Shown: positions 27,977 to 40,081, counted from the first letter of the stretch. The stretch is 64,000 bases of DNA from Collinsella sp. An2 (GCF_002160065.1 NZ_NFJW01000007.1:56609-120608), one strand, 5' to 3'. The notes: generated by a model not told the origin, from the sequence alone. Program-made: numbers and translations.

Positions 27977-28011
27977 GTGGGCGGACAGCCGCGTAGCGGC
28001 TGTCCGCCCAC
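27977..28011. repeat. Perfect 16-bp stem-loop
   Basis: GTGGGCGGACAGCCGC-GTA-GCGGCTGTCCGCCCAC. Confidence 0.9.
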
Positions 28012-28209
28012 CTTACGTTACCAATGCACATACCTGTAAGAGAGTCCCTCAAGCAGTCCGAGCCCGACTTGGCGCCGCACACAACGCCATTCCCGATCTG
28101 ACACCATTTGCAGCCCCGAACACAACGCTTTTTTCAATCCAGCACCATGCGCAACCCCGAACCGCTTGCCAGCAATTCCAACCGGTAGCGGATTGATCAA
28201 ACAAGTTTC

Positions 28210-28269
28210 TTGACATATGAGTGCGTGTTCATATAATCGCAATTAACAAACACATGAACATCTGTTCAT
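28210..28269 (+). promoter_or_regulatory. Promoter and SmtB/ArsR-type operator of the metal-efflux operon
   Basis: TTGACA (28210) - 16 bp - TATAAT (28232); dyad ATGAACA-TC-TGTTCAT at 28254-28269. Confidence 0.8.
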
Positions 28270-28285
28270 ACGAGAAAGGAACACG

Positions 28286-28618
28286 ATGGCTGACCAGGAA
28301 CCCCCTGTCCCCGACGAAGCAAAGGAATGCTGCATGCCCGATGAAGAGCTGCTCTATGACCTTGCAGACCTCTTCAAAGTGTTCAGCGACACCACGCGCA
28401 TCAAAATCCTCTACTCGCTCTTCGATGAGCCTCGCTCGGTGGGCAGCATTGCCGAAACCATCGGCGCTACCCAAAGCGCCGTCTCGCACCAGCTCCGCAT
28501 TCTCAAGCAGGCGCGCCTCGTGCGCTTCGACCGAGACGGGCGCAGCCTCATCTACTCACTTGCCGACGATCACGTGCACACCATGCTTGCCCAGGGCATG
28601 AACCATATCTGCGAATAG
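28286..28618 (+). CDS. ArsR/SmtB family metal-sensing repressor
   Basis: LFKVFSDTTRIKILYSLFDEPRSVGSIAETIGATQSAVSHQLRILKQARLV; C-terminal DDHVHTMLAQGMNHICE fits the alpha5 DxHx10HxxE metal site. Confidence 0.93.
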   Translation: MADQEPPVPDEAKECCMPDEELLYDLADLFKVFSDTTRIKILYSLFDEPRSVGSIAETIGATQSAVSHQLRILKQARLVRFDRDGRSLIYSLADDHVHTMLAQGMNHICE

Positions 28619-28683
28619 CGCCGGACCCGATTCGACCTGCCTTCGCACCACATGTCACGCAATCCCGCCCCCTCAAAGGCCTC

Positions 28684-28917
28684 ATGAAAGGAACGACCAT
28701 GCGTAAGTCCTACAAGCTCGACGAGATCGACTGCGCAAATTGCGCTCGCAAGCTCGAAGACGCCATCAACAAGCTCGAAGGAGTCCAAAAGGCCACGGTG
28801 AACTTCATGACCCAGAAGCTTACCCTCACCGCCGACGACGCGTCCTTCGACGACGTGTTCGAACGCGTCGTGAAGCTGGCCGCCGACATCGAGCCCGACT
28901 GCGAAATCCTTCGCTAG
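28684..28917 (+). CDS. Stand-alone heavy-metal-associated (HMA) domain protein
   Basis: MRKSYKLDEIDCANCARKLEDAINKLEGVQKATVNFMTQKLTL, CxxC in HMA context. Confidence 0.9.
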   Translation: MKGTTMRKSYKLDEIDCANCARKLEDAINKLEGVQKATVNFMTQKLTLTADDASFDDVFERVVKLAADIEPDCEILR

Positions 28918-29016
28918 CGCCGCCCCGCGTCCGACCGCGGCGCCCATACAGCCGCTGGGACACACGTCACACATTGCCCGATTATGTAGCCCCGTCATCT
29001 AGAAGGTGAATCCGTC

Positions 29017-30924
<1,908 letters not shown>

Positions 30925-30992
30925 GGCGGCACAGGCACGCGGCGCTCACCCGCGCGATGCCTTAAGTCGCCTCCAGACGATAAGCGCCACGA

Positions 30993-31032
30993 AGGGGCGG
31001 TTCCCCAGAGCACAAGCCCGGGAACCGCCCCT
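30993..31032 (+). terminator. Stem-loop after the P-type ATPase operon
   Basis: AGGGGCGGTTCCC / GGGAACCGCCCCT, 13-bp arms; no strong T-tract. Confidence 0.65.
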
Positions 31033-31064
31033 ATTATGTGCGGCGACATGTGTGACAAACGCAA

Positions 31065-31640
31065 TTATTGCGGTCGATCGGCATCGGTTATCGGGCGCAG
31101 CACACGGCACGGATTGCCCACTGCGATCACTCCCGCAGGCACATCGTGCGTCACCACGCTGCCAGCCCCGATCACGCTTCCGCGTCCGACGGTCACGCCG
31201 GGCAGAAGCGTCACGTTGGCCCCAAGCCAGACGTCGTCTTCAACCGTGATGGGCAACGCGCGCTCCAGCCCCGCGTTGCGCTCCTCTGCCGTAAGCGGAT
31301 GCTGAGCGGTGTACATACCGCAATACGGGCCGATGAATACGTGGCTTCCGATTGTGATGGGCGCGCCGTCCATGAGGTACGCATGATGGTTCACAAACGA
31401 TGCGTCGCCGATATGAACGTTGTAGCCGTAATCGACGTTGAGCGGAGTGAGCAGCTCGACATCGCGGCCAAGGCTTCCGAGAAGCCCATCGAGAACCTTG
31501 CGCCTCATATCGACCTGGTCGGGTGCCAGCGCGTTGAGGCGAAAGACCGCCCGCTCGGCCTCCATGCGCTCGGCAAGCAGCTCGCGGTCGAAATTCGCGT
31601 CGTACCAACGTCCCTGGTCGCGCTTGTCCTTTTCGGTCAT
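31065..31640 (-). CDS. Maltose/galactoside O-acetyltransferase-like (hexapeptide repeat)
   Basis: NVHIGDASFVNHHAYLMDGAPITIGSHVFIGPYCGMYTAQHP...VWLGANVTLLPGVTVGRGSVIGAGSVVTHDVPAGVIAVGNPCRVLR. Confidence 0.95.
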   Translation of the reverse strand: MTEKDKRDQGRWYDANFDRELLAERMEAERAVFRLNALAPDQVDMRRKVLDGLLGSLGRDVELLTPLNVDYGYNVHIGDASFVNHHAYLMDGAPITIGSHVFIGPYCGMYTAQHPLTAEERNAGLERALPITVEDDVWLGANVTLLPGVTVGRGSVIGAGSVVTHDVPAGVIAVGNPCRVLRPITDADRPQ

Positions 31641-31672
31641 GGCCCATCCTTTCCCACTTAGGTAGGTCGTTG

Positions 31673-32698
31673 TCATTCCACCCCATACAGCGGCGCGGCC
31701 CGCAGCGCGCCCGCCTCCAGCCGAGCGTCGAGCGCCCGCGCCACGAGACCGCGCACATAGCCGTTCTCCATGTTGTCCCGATAATCCAACTGCGGCAGAT
31801 AGCGGCGCGGAATCCAAGACGCCAGCAAGCCATCGACTTCCTCGAGCGTCTTTTCGTCTACGAGCTCGCCCGTACAAAGAATGAGGTCGGGGTTAACCAC
31901 CGTCACCACAGAGGCAAGGCAATGTGCCACCAGCTCCGGACAAGGCGCTGTGAAGTCTGTAGGCTCGGGAGCTTCAAGACGGCCGCCGCGCTCCGCCGGG
32001 ACAAATCCCACCATGCCGGCAAAGCTTCCCGCACCTTCCACGACAACGCCTCGATAGACGGTCGCCGTTCCCGGGCGAACGCCCTCGGGGAAATACGCGA
32101 CGGTCACGACCTCGTCATTGATGCCAAGCTCGCGATACAGGCCATATGCCGCGGTGTGCATGTCGTTTCCCGCCACCGTCGTCAGGCCAAGGGCGTTTTC
32201 GACGAGGGAGACGATCGGGGCCCCATCGAGCTCAGAGATGTCGCAGTCGCGCACAAATCTTCCCTGTATGATGCCGGGCACCCCAAGGGACACCTGAACA
32301 ACCTCGGGATGCTGTGTCCTCGCGTGCTCTAAGGCATCGACCAGAGCCCGGGCATCCAGATAGCCCAGGCGCTCCTCGCTGCGCGCAAGGACACGCCCCG
32401 TCACCGACACGACCAGCAGGGACAGTACGCGCTCTCCGCCTTTAAGCTCGCAGTAGGCCGCAAGGATCGGCGCCGCCGATTCGTTCACGCGATAGAGTGC
32501 GGCGCTTCTGCCGGCACGGCCTTGCACGCGCTCGGTGAGCACGACCTCTCCTGCAGCCTCCATCTCGTTGAGGGCCCCGTTGCACGTCGCAACAGAAAGC
32601 CCGGTCAGCCGCGACAGCTCGCGCTTGCTGCAGGCACGCCCCTCCCACAGTATGCGACGAATGGCATTCTTGCTCGTCTCGGACACGGCAGCGCGCAT
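31673..32698 (-). CDS. ROK family transcriptional regulator
   Basis: N-terminal wHTH (RELSRLTGLSVATCNGALNEM) plus ROK-type actin fold (VSLGVPGIIQG, GNDMHTAAYG). Confidence 0.85.
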   Translation of the reverse strand: MRAAVSETSKNAIRRILWEGRACSKRELSRLTGLSVATCNGALNEMEAAGEVVLTERVQGRAGRSAALYRVNESAAPILAAYCELKGGERVLSLLVVSVTGRVLARSEERLGYLDARALVDALEHARTQHPEVVQVSLGVPGIIQGRFVRDCDISELDGAPIVSLVENALGLTTVAGNDMHTAAYGLYRELGINDEVVTVAYFPEGVRPGTATVYRGVVVEGAGSFAGMVGFVPAERGGRLEAPEPTDFTAPCPELVAHCLASVVTVVNPDLILCTGELVDEKTLEEVDGLLASWIPRRYLPQLDYRDNMENGYVRGLVARALDARLEAGALRAAPLYGVE

Positions 32699-32900
32699 GG
32701 AACCCCTTTCCGTATTTTTATGCTATTTATTATATATGCTGTAATAATAAGTACAACCAAAATGACGAAACCGCGCGTAACGCAACGGTAAGCCCTATGC
32801 GGGGGTACGGTGGAAAACCGCTCTACCCTTCCCTCTTCCGCTACACTTCCCACAGCACGGAAATGCGCCGCAAAGGGGCGCATCCGATCAAAGGAGCGTC

Positions 32901-33593
32901 ATGGAAGACCTGTTCTTCAATTTCATCAATCAGTTCGGCTACTTCGCGGTGGGCGCGCTCATCTTCATCGAGAACATCTTTCCGCCCATCCCCAGCGAGC
33001 TGATCTTGCCTCTATCGGGCTTTTTCACCACCACGACCGACATGGTCCTGCCCCTCGTCATCGTCTCGGCAACCGCGGGGTCGGTCTTCGGCGCCTATAT
33101 CCTCTACGGCATCGGCTATGTGCTCAATCGTGACCGCCTCATGCGTTTCTTCGAGACGCGCCCCATGCGTCTTTTGGGATTCAAGGGCGAAGACATCGCC
33201 AAGGCCATCGATTGGTTCGACCGCCGCGGCCAGGTTTCGGTACTCATCTGCCGTTTCGTGCCGATCGTACGCAGCCTCATTTCCATCCCCGCAGGCGTGG
33301 CGCGCATGAACATGGTCAAGTTCGCCATCTACACACTTCTGGGCTCTGCGGTATGGAACACCGTGCTGTGCTCGCTGGGCGCCGCCGCCGGCAGCGCGTG
33401 GGAGACCGTGACCGAGCAGGCCAACTGGGTCTCTGACGTCGTGAAATACGTCATCATCGCCATCGTCGTGGTGGTCGCCATCTTCTGGATCGTAAAGCGC
33501 ATCATCCCCAACCTAAAAGGCGAGAACAAGGAAAACAAGGACGACGCGGATACGGGCAACGACAGCGGCTACACTCCGACGCACATGAAATAG
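32901..33593 (+). CDS. DedA family membrane protein
   Basis: ENIFPPIPSELILPLSGF, FVPIVRSLISIPAGVARMNMVKFAIYTLLGSAVWNTVL. Confidence 0.93.
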   Translation: MEDLFFNFINQFGYFAVGALIFIENIFPPIPSELILPLSGFFTTTTDMVLPLVIVSATAGSVFGAYILYGIGYVLNRDRLMRFFETRPMRLLGFKGEDIAKAIDWFDRRGQVSVLICRFVPIVRSLISIPAGVARMNMVKFAIYTLLGSAVWNTVLCSLGAAAGSAWETVTEQANWVSDVVKYVIIAIVVVVAIFWIVKRIIPNLKGENKENKDDADTGNDSGYTPTHMK

Positions 33594-33654
33594 TTGCGGT
33601 GGATTGTGCCCTGTAGAGGCACGCCCGCAACACACGAAGCATAGATACGTCTAG

Positions 33655-33682
33655 GGCGTCGGCGCAAGCCGGCGCCTTTTTC
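33655..33682 (+). terminator. Rho-independent terminator downstream of dedA
   Basis: GGCGTCGGC-GCAA-GCCGGCGCC-TTTTT. Confidence 0.75.
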
Positions 33683-33832
33683 ATATGAATGTGGGCGGCA
33701 CATAATGGAAAGCTGTCGGAGGGCGACGGTCATGCCGTGTGCCTCGCCGAACACGCGGTCGCGACCGTGGGCCCGGCCGATGAGCGGTGTAACGAAACGT
33801 CATACCCGTGCCGAAAGGCCTATAGCCCTGAC

Positions 33833-34207
33833 CTATCGCGGCGAAAGATCCGATAGGTACGATTTAAGCTTGTGAAACGAATCATCCGAAAGGCAGTGCT
33901 CCATGTGGCAGCCTTCCTCGGCGGCGCGATCTGCCTCGACACCCGCAGCCACAAGCAGGCTGCAGAAGAACTCGTGACGCTCCAGCATGCGCTCCGCGAC
34001 CTCACGGCCGGCATCGGTCAGCCGCACATCGCGTTTGATCATTTCCACATATCCGCGCGCCTCGAGGTTCGCCATGGCCTTCGAGACGCTCGCCTTGGTG
34101 ACGCCCAGCCGCGCCGCAATGTCGACCGAGCGCACGCTGCCGCGCTCGATCTGCAGCATCAAGATGGCCTCGAGGTAATCCTCGCCTGATTCGTGGAGGG
34201 TCGTCAT
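33833..34207 (-). CDS. DtxR/MntR family metal-dependent regulator
   Basis: HESGEDYLEAILML...VRSVDIAARLGVTKASVSKAMANLEARGYV...ERHEFF...EGCHMEHCLSDD. Confidence 0.9.
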   Translation of the reverse strand: MTTLHESGEDYLEAILMLQIERGSVRSVDIAARLGVTKASVSKAMANLEARGYVEMIKRDVRLTDAGREVAERMLERHEFFCSLLVAAGVEADRAAEEGCHMEHCLSDDSFHKLKSYLSDLSPR

Positions 34208-34424
34208 GGGCGGACCTTTCGCAAGCTTGAGGGTAGCTCGTCGCTCCCCTGTTAGTTAACTCAAGCTTACTCTATCCGAACCCCCTGCGATAATCCAGGC
34301 GCTAACAGGATGACCATATGTTACCGGCGGCGGAACAAAACGGGGGCAGGGCTGCCGAGCGGTCGCGCGCGCCGCGTGTCAGGCACGCAGGCCGGCCACG
34401 CCGCGCGCCGGCCTTATGCGCCGG

Positions 34425-35231
34425 CTACAGCATCCCCAGCTTCTCGCAGGCGTTCCAGATTCCGTCGTGGTCCACGTCGTCGGTCACCATGTCGGCGCGC
34501 TCCTTGACGGCATCCCACGCGTTTCCCATGGCAACGCCGGTTCCCACCGCGTCAAACATGCTCAGGTCGTTTTCTCCGTCACCGAATGCGACGGCCTCGT
34601 CCGGGGAGATGCCGAAGCGCTCGAGCGTCGCCGTAACGCCCACCTTCTTGCCGCCGCCCGCAGGCAGGATATCGCAGAAGAGGTCCGTCCAACGCGTATG
34701 CTCAAGCGTCGGGATGAGCTTCAGGTACTCCCCTTCTTCCTCCGGACTAACGAACATGCAGAACTGATACACCGGCGCATCGAAAGCGTGGTCGATGTCA
34801 TCCTGCTCGTAGACAAGGCCGGAATTCTGCGCCGTCTGGGTCACGCGCGGACTGAGCTCATTGGCGAAGGCCCGGTCGCGCTGCATGACCAGCACGTCGA
34901 AGCAGCCTGCCTTGACCCGGTCGACGACGGCCTCGACATCGCGGCGCGGAATATGGTTCTCGTGGTAGATGCCGTGCTCGTCATAGCACAGCTGCCCTGA
35001 AAGCGACACATAGGCATCGAAGCCCTGGCGCAACTCCTCGGGAAGCTGGTAGGACGGACGCCCCGACGAGATGACGATCTTGATCCCCCTCTCGCGCAGG
35101 CGAGCGAGCGCGCGCCGCGTCGAAGGCGGCATCCCGTGGGTTTTAAAGCTCAACAACGTGCCGTCGATGTCGAAAAACGCGGCCTTGATCACATCGTCCT
35201 CCACTCGTGGTAGCCCTTTAGCCCGACTCAT
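34425..35231 (-). CDS. HAD superfamily Cof-type hydrolase
   Basis: AAFFDIDGTLLSF, VISSGRPSYQLPEEL, VAFGDGENDLSMFDAVG. Confidence 0.92.
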   Translation of the reverse strand: MSRAKGLPRVEDDVIKAAFFDIDGTLLSFKTHGMPPSTRRALARLRERGIKIVISSGRPSYQLPEELRQGFDAYVSLSGQLCYDEHGIYHENHIPRRDVEAVVDRVKAGCFDVLVMQRDRAFANELSPRVTQTAQNSGLVYEQDDIDHAFDAPVYQFCMFVSPEEEGEYLKLIPTLEHTRWTDLFCDILPAGGGKKVGVTATLERFGISPDEAVAFGDGENDLSMFDAVGTGVAMGNAWDAVKERADMVTDDVDHDGIWNACEKLGML

Positions 35232-35382
35232 TGTATCCAACGGACAGCCTCGAAGCACGCTGACGACCCATTGAGCACGATGCTGCAACGAGCCTGCATA
35301 ACCTGCCCGTCGCCCGGTCTGCTAGGATGGTTGGGATAACGCATCGAGGTGCCGACGGCGCCTCTAGAAAAGGAACGGTCTC

Positions 35383-37251
35383 ATGGCGATTCTGCTTGGA
35401 TGCGATGGCATCGATCTTGAATACCCAACCAAACATGTGCTGCAGGGCGTGACGCTCGGCGTGAACGAGGGCGACCGCATCGGCATCGTCGGGCGCAACG
35501 GCGACGGCAAGTCCACGCTGCTCTCGGTGCTCTCCGGAAGCCAGGAGCCCGACGAGGGCCGCGTCACCAGGCGTCGCGACGTGAGCGTGGGCCTTCTTGG
35601 ACAGAAGGACTCGCTCGCGGACACCGACACCGTTCATCACGCCGTCGTGGGCGACCTGCCGGAATACGAATGGGCGTCGAGCGCTCGCGTGCGGCAGATC
35701 CTCGACGGCCTCATCACCGATGTGCCCTGGGAAGGCACCGTGGGCGCGCTGTCGGGCGGCCAGCGGCGTCGCGTGGACCTTGCCCGCCTGCTCATCGGTG
35801 ACTACGACATCCTCATGCTCGACGAGCCCACGAACCATCTGGACATGCGCACGATCAACTGGCTCGCCCAGCACCTCAAGACCCGCTGGCAGGCGGGAGT
35901 GGGCGCGCTTCTCATGGTCACGCACGACCGCTGGTTTTTGGACGAGGTCTGCACGTCCATGTGGGAGGTCCACGACGGCAAGGTCGACCCCTTCGAGGGA
36001 GGTTACTCGGCCTACATCCTTCAGCGCGTCGAGCGCGACCGCATGGCGCAGGTCGCCGAGGAACGCCGCCGCAACATGGCGCGCAAAGAGCTCGCCTGGC
36101 TCTCGCGCGGCGCCCAGGCACGCTCCACGAAGCCGAAGTTTCGCGTCGAGGCGGCTCGCGAGCTCATCGCCGACGTCCCGCCGCTGCGAAACGAACTCGA
36201 GCTCAAACGCCTCGCCGTGTCGCGTCTGGGCAAGCAGGTCATCGACGTCATCGATGTGACGGCAGGCTACGCCGACCAGCCCGGCGGGCCAGATGGCTCA
36301 AAGCAATCTCAATCCGGCGTGGTCCATCCGGTGCTCGACGATATTACGTGGCTCATCGGCGCAGGCGACCGCTTTGGCCTGCTGGGAGAAAACGGGGCCG
36401 GAAAGTCGACGCTGCTCGACGTGATCCAGGGACGCCTGAAACCGCTGACCGGCCGCGTGAAGATCGGCCAGACGGTGCGCTTCGGCGTGCTCTCCCAGCA
36501 GCTTGACGAGCTGAAACCCCTTGAGAAGTTCACCATTCGCGAGGTGCTCTCACGCTACAAGCGCGTCTATGTGGTCGACGGCAAAGAGACGAGCCCCGAA
36601 AAGCTGCTTGAGCGACTCGACTTCACCACCAAGCAACTGTGGAGCCGCATCGGCGACCTGTCGGGCGGACAGAAGCGTCGCCTCCAGCTGCTGCTCACGC
36701 TGCTCGAGGAGCCCAATGTGCTCATCCTGGACGAGCCGGGCAACGACCTTGACACCGACATGCTCGCCATCGTGGAAGACCTGCTGGATGGCTGGCCCGG
36801 GACGCTCATCCTGGTCACGCACGACCGCTACCTCATGGAGCGTGTGACCGACCAGCAGTATGCCCTCATCGGCGGGCATCTGCGCCATGTGCCCGGCGGC
36901 GTCGACGAATACCTGCGCCTTGTGGGCACAGGCAGCGCGCCCGCCCGCCACAACGCCGCCCGCTCCGGCTCCCCGAGCTCCTCTCCCGCCAAGCCCGCAG
37001 ACGACGCGAACGGTGCGCCCGCCCTTTCGAACGCCGAGCGGCAGCGCCTGCGCAAAGAGGCCTCCTCGCTTGAGCGTAAGATCGAAACCCAGCGCCGGCG
37101 CGAAGAGGAGCTCCAGGCTGCCTTCCAGGACATCGACCCTACGGATTACCAGGCGCTCGAGGCCCAGCAGGAAAAGATCGCGCAGGTGAAAGCCACCATC
37201 GACGAGCTCGAAACCTCCTGGCTTGAAGTGAGCGAGCAGCTCGAGGGCTAA
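35383..37251 (+). CDS. ABC-F family ATP-binding protein (Uup-like)
   Basis: Two ABC domains (GRNGDGKSTLL, GENGAGKSTLL; two LSGGQ motifs), no TM, C-terminal coiled coil. Confidence 0.93.
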   Translation: MAILLGCDGIDLEYPTKHVLQGVTLGVNEGDRIGIVGRNGDGKSTLLSVLSGSQEPDEGRVTRRRDVSVGLLGQKDSLADTDTVHHAVVGDLPEYEWASSARVRQILDGLITDVPWEGTVGALSGGQRRRVDLARLLIGDYDILMLDEPTNHLDMRTINWLAQHLKTRWQAGVGALLMVTHDRWFLDEVCTSMWEVHDGKVDPFEGGYSAYILQRVERDRMAQVAEERRRNMARKELAWLSRGAQARSTKPKFRVEAARELIADVPPLRNELELKRLAVSRLGKQVIDVIDVTAGYADQPGGPDGSKQSQSGVVHPVLDDITWLIGAGDRFGLLGENGAGKSTLLDVIQGRLKPLTGRVKIGQTVRFGVLSQQLDELKPLEKFTIREVLSRYKRVYVVDGKETSPEKLLERLDFTTKQLWSRIGDLSGGQKRRLQLLLTLLEEPNVLILDEPGNDLDTDMLAIVEDLLDGWPGTLILVTHDRYLMERVTDQQYALIGGHLRHVPGGVDEYLRLVGTGSAPARHNAARSGSPSSSPAKPADDANGAPALSNAERQRLRKEASSLERKIETQRRREEELQAAFQDIDPTDYQALEAQQEKIAQVKATIDELETSWLEVSEQLEG

Positions 37252-37285
37252 AGGGTATCAAAGCGCGTCTCGCCTTCCCATGCAA

Positions 37286-37318
37286 AAGCGGCGACCCGCA
37301 TGGACACAGGTCGCCGCA
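37286..37318 (-). terminator. Terminator downstream of pstB
   Basis: Reverse strand GCGGCGACC-loop-GGTCGCCGC-TTTT. Confidence 0.7.
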
Positions 37319-37417
37319 GCAAGGGGAGCGCCGCATCGTGCACAGTTGGCATGGCAGGAACACACGACGGGCGAAGTCTGAATCGGGGTGCACAGGACGA
37401 ACGGCGTCCGCCTGTCG

Positions 37418-38254
37418 CTACGAGAACATACCGGTCAGATAGTCGTTCAGACGCTTGTCTTTTGGACGCTGGAAAATCTGGTTGGTCTCGCCGTACTCGA
37501 CCATATCGCCCATGTAGAAGAAGGCGGTGCGGTTGGACACACGCGAGGCCTGCTCCATGTTGTGCGTCACGATAACGATGGCACGGTTCTCGACAATCGA
37601 CGACATGAGGTCCTCGATCGCAAGCGTCGAGATGGGGTCGAGCGCGGAACACGGCTCGTCGAACAGGATCACGTCGGGATGCATGGCAAGCGTGCGGGCG
37701 ATGCACAGACGCTGCTGCTGGCCGCCGGAAAGCGCGAAGGCGCTCTTGTCGAGCTTATCCTTCACCTCGTCCCAAAGCGCCGCGCCGCGCAGGCTTTCCT
37801 CGACTAGCTCGTCGAGCTTGGCCTTGTCCTTCAGGCCGTGGCGCTTGAGGGCGAACGTGATGTTCTCGCGAATCGATTTATGGAACGGGTTCGGCTGCTG
37901 GAACACCATGCCGATGGACTTGCGCAGTTCGTAGAGGTTCTCGGTCTTGGTGTTGATGTTGTGGCCGTCATAGATGATCTCGCCCGTGACGCGGCATCCC
38001 TTGATCTCTCGGTTCATGAGGTTAAGGCTCCGCAGGAAGGTCGACTTGCCGCAGCCGGACGGGCCGATCAGCGCGGTGATCTCACCTTTATGGAAGGCCA
38101 GGCTCGTGTCGTGCAGCGCGTGATGGTCACCGTAGTACACGTTGACGTTCTTCGTCTCGAGCATGACCTCGTCGGAGACAGCCACGCCGGAGACGCGCGT
38201 CCCCCGCTCGCTCGAGGAGACGTCGGCTAGGAACTGGTCGGTTTCGTTCGTCAT
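37418..38254 (-). CDS. pstB: Phosphate ABC transporter ATP-binding protein
   Basis: GPSGCGKSTFLRSLNLMN, LSGGQQQRLCIARTLAMHPDVILFDEPCSALDPIST. Confidence 0.97.
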   Translation of the reverse strand: MTNETDQFLADVSSSERGTRVSGVAVSDEVMLETKNVNVYYGDHHALHDTSLAFHKGEITALIGPSGCGKSTFLRSLNLMNREIKGCRVTGEIIYDGHNINTKTENLYELRKSIGMVFQQPNPFHKSIRENITFALKRHGLKDKAKLDELVEESLRGAALWDEVKDKLDKSAFALSGGQQQRLCIARTLAMHPDVILFDEPCSALDPISTLAIEDLMSSIVENRAIVIVTHNMEQASRVSNRTAFFYMGDMVEYGETNQIFQRPKDKRLNDYLTGMFS

Positions 38255-39177
38255 TCGGCGGTCATCCTCCTAGCGAGAGCCTTGCCGGCGATGCGCGAGA
38301 GCACATTGAACAGCAGCACGCAGATCATGAGGACCGCAGCGGCGCCCCAAACGATGTGCTGAGCCTCGGGTGAGCCCTCTCCGTAAATCTTGTAGATGTG
38401 CACGGCGAGCGACTCACCCGGGCGGAAGATGTTCCACGCGCACGTGGGGCTCGCGAAGTTGAGCGACAGGAAGTTGAGGCGCGCGGGGCTCGACATACCC
38501 GAGGTGAAGAGCAACGCCGCTGCCTCGCCGAACACGCGGCCGGCCGAGAGCACGATACCCGTCACAATCGCGGGCATGGCCGCAGGGATGAGCACGTGGA
38601 GCGTCGTCTCCCAGCGCGTGAGGCCCATGGCCAGGCACGCATCACGCTGCGACGCGGGCACGTCCTCGAGCGCCTGAGTGATGACGCGCGTGAGGATAGG
38701 GATGTTGAACATCGTGAGCGCGATGGCACCCGAGATGAGCGAATAGCCCCAGCCGAAGTTCACCGAGAACATGAGGAAGCCGAACATGCCCACGACGATC
38801 GACGGCAGGCTCGAGAGCGTCTCGATGGCTGTGGACGCGACCTTGGTGACGGGCCCGTCGGGCGCGTACTCCACGAGGAAGACCGCACCGAAGAGCGAGA
38901 TGGGCACCGAGATGACAAGCGTGAGCACGAGAAGGTAGAACGAGTCAAACAACTGATAGGCGATGCCGCCCTCCGTGCCGTTGGAACGCGACGCCTCAGT
39001 GAGGAAGCCGGGCTGGAAGAGCTGGCCCACGCCCTGGAAGAGGATGTAGGCGACCATGGCGACAACGATAAGCATGACGATCGCGACGATCACGGTGAGG
39101 ATGCCCGTCGCGATCTTGTCGTTGCGCATGGAGCGACGAATGCGCGCGTCTTGCGCCTGAGCGGTTGCGTTAGCCAC
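38251..39177 (-). CDS. pstA: Phosphate ABC transporter permease
   Basis: PstA-type permease (AIETLSSLPSIVVGMFGF); 4-bp overlap with pstB. Confidence 0.95.
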   Translation of the reverse strand: MANATAQAQDARIRRSMRNDKIATGILTVIVAIVMLIVVAMVAYILFQGVGQLFQPGFLTEASRSNGTEGGIAYQLFDSFYLLVLTLVISVPISLFGAVFLVEYAPDGPVTKVASTAIETLSSLPSIVVGMFGFLMFSVNFGWGYSLISGAIALTMFNIPILTRVITQALEDVPASQRDACLAMGLTRWETTLHVLIPAAMPAIVTGIVLSAGRVFGEAAALLFTSGMSSPARLNFLSLNFASPTCAWNIFRPGESLAVHIYKIYGEGSPEAQHIVWGAAAVLMICVLLFNVLSRIAGKALARRMTAE

Positions 39178-40081
39178 GGGACTTCGCCCCCTTCGCGCCG
39201 ATGAGATGGATGATCAGGATGAAGATAAGGGACATGCCCATAAGCAGCAGACCAAGCGTCCACAGCGCGTCATTTTGCACCGAGCCCGTGGCGTAGACCG
39301 CCATGGAAGTGGTGAGCGTCGTGGTGATAGTGGACGCGGAGTTGAGCAACGACGTAGGCATGGCCTCGACGCCGCCGATGACCATGCGCACCGCGAGCGT
39401 CTCGCCAAAGGCGCGCGTCATGCCGAGAATCACGGCCGTCATGAGCGAGGGCGTGGCGCTCTTGAGCACGACGTGCCAGATGGTCTGCCAACGGGTGTAG
39501 CCGAGGGCAAGTGACCCATCGCGGTAGCTCTGCGGCACGGCGCGCAACGCATCGATGGAGAGCGTCGTGATGGTGGGGAGAATCATGAGCGCGAGCACGA
39601 TGGAGCCGGGCAGGATACCAAGGCCCATCTCGACGTTGAAAATCGCACGCACGGCTGCCACGATGACGTGGAAGCCGATGAGACCGAACACAACCGAGGG
39701 GATACCCACGAGGAGCTCGATGAGCGGCTGGAAATACTTCTGACCGAACTTGGGCTGGATCTCCACAACGTAGATGGCCGAGCCGATGGCAATCGGCAGG
39801 GCGATGACCGTGGAGATGATCGTCACGGCAAACGAGGTCACGATAAGCGGAAGCGCACCCGTGTAGGGCAGGCCCGTCGCCTCGTCCGTCATGGCGAGGT
39901 TCCACTTGGTGCCGGTGAAGAAGTTGAGGACGTCAACGCCGTCCTTGAGGAAGGTCGAGAGGCCACGCTGCGCAACCATGACGATGAGCGCCACAACGAC
40001 GAGTGTCACGAGCGCGACGCAGGCGCCCGTGACACTCAGTCCGACCTTCTCAAGGCTGCGCTTTGGCATCTGTTTTGCCAT
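39170..40081 (-). CDS. pstC: Phosphate ABC transporter permease
   Basis: PstC-type permease (IELLVGIPSVVFGLIGF; GMTRAFGETLAVRMVIGG). Confidence 0.95.
   Translation of the reverse strand: MAKQMPKRSLEKVGLSVTGACVALVTLVVVALIVMVAQRGLSTFLKDGVDVLNFFTGTKWNLAMTDEATGLPYTGALPLIVTSFAVTIISTVIALPIAIGSAIYVVEIQPKFGQKYFQPLIELLVGIPSVVFGLIGFHVIVAAVRAIFNVEMGLGILPGSIVLALMILPTITTLSIDALRAVPQSYRDGSLALGYTRWQTIWHVVLKSATPSLMTAVILGMTRAFGETLAVRMVIGGVEAMPTSLLNSASTITTTLTTSMAVYATGSVQNDALWTLGLLLMGMSLIFILIIHLIGAKGAKSRG

Noticed and set aside
27532-28196. Small ORFs in the 27.5-28.2 kb interval
   Set aside because: No RBS, no domain-like sequence, they run through the inverted repeats; treated as non-coding.
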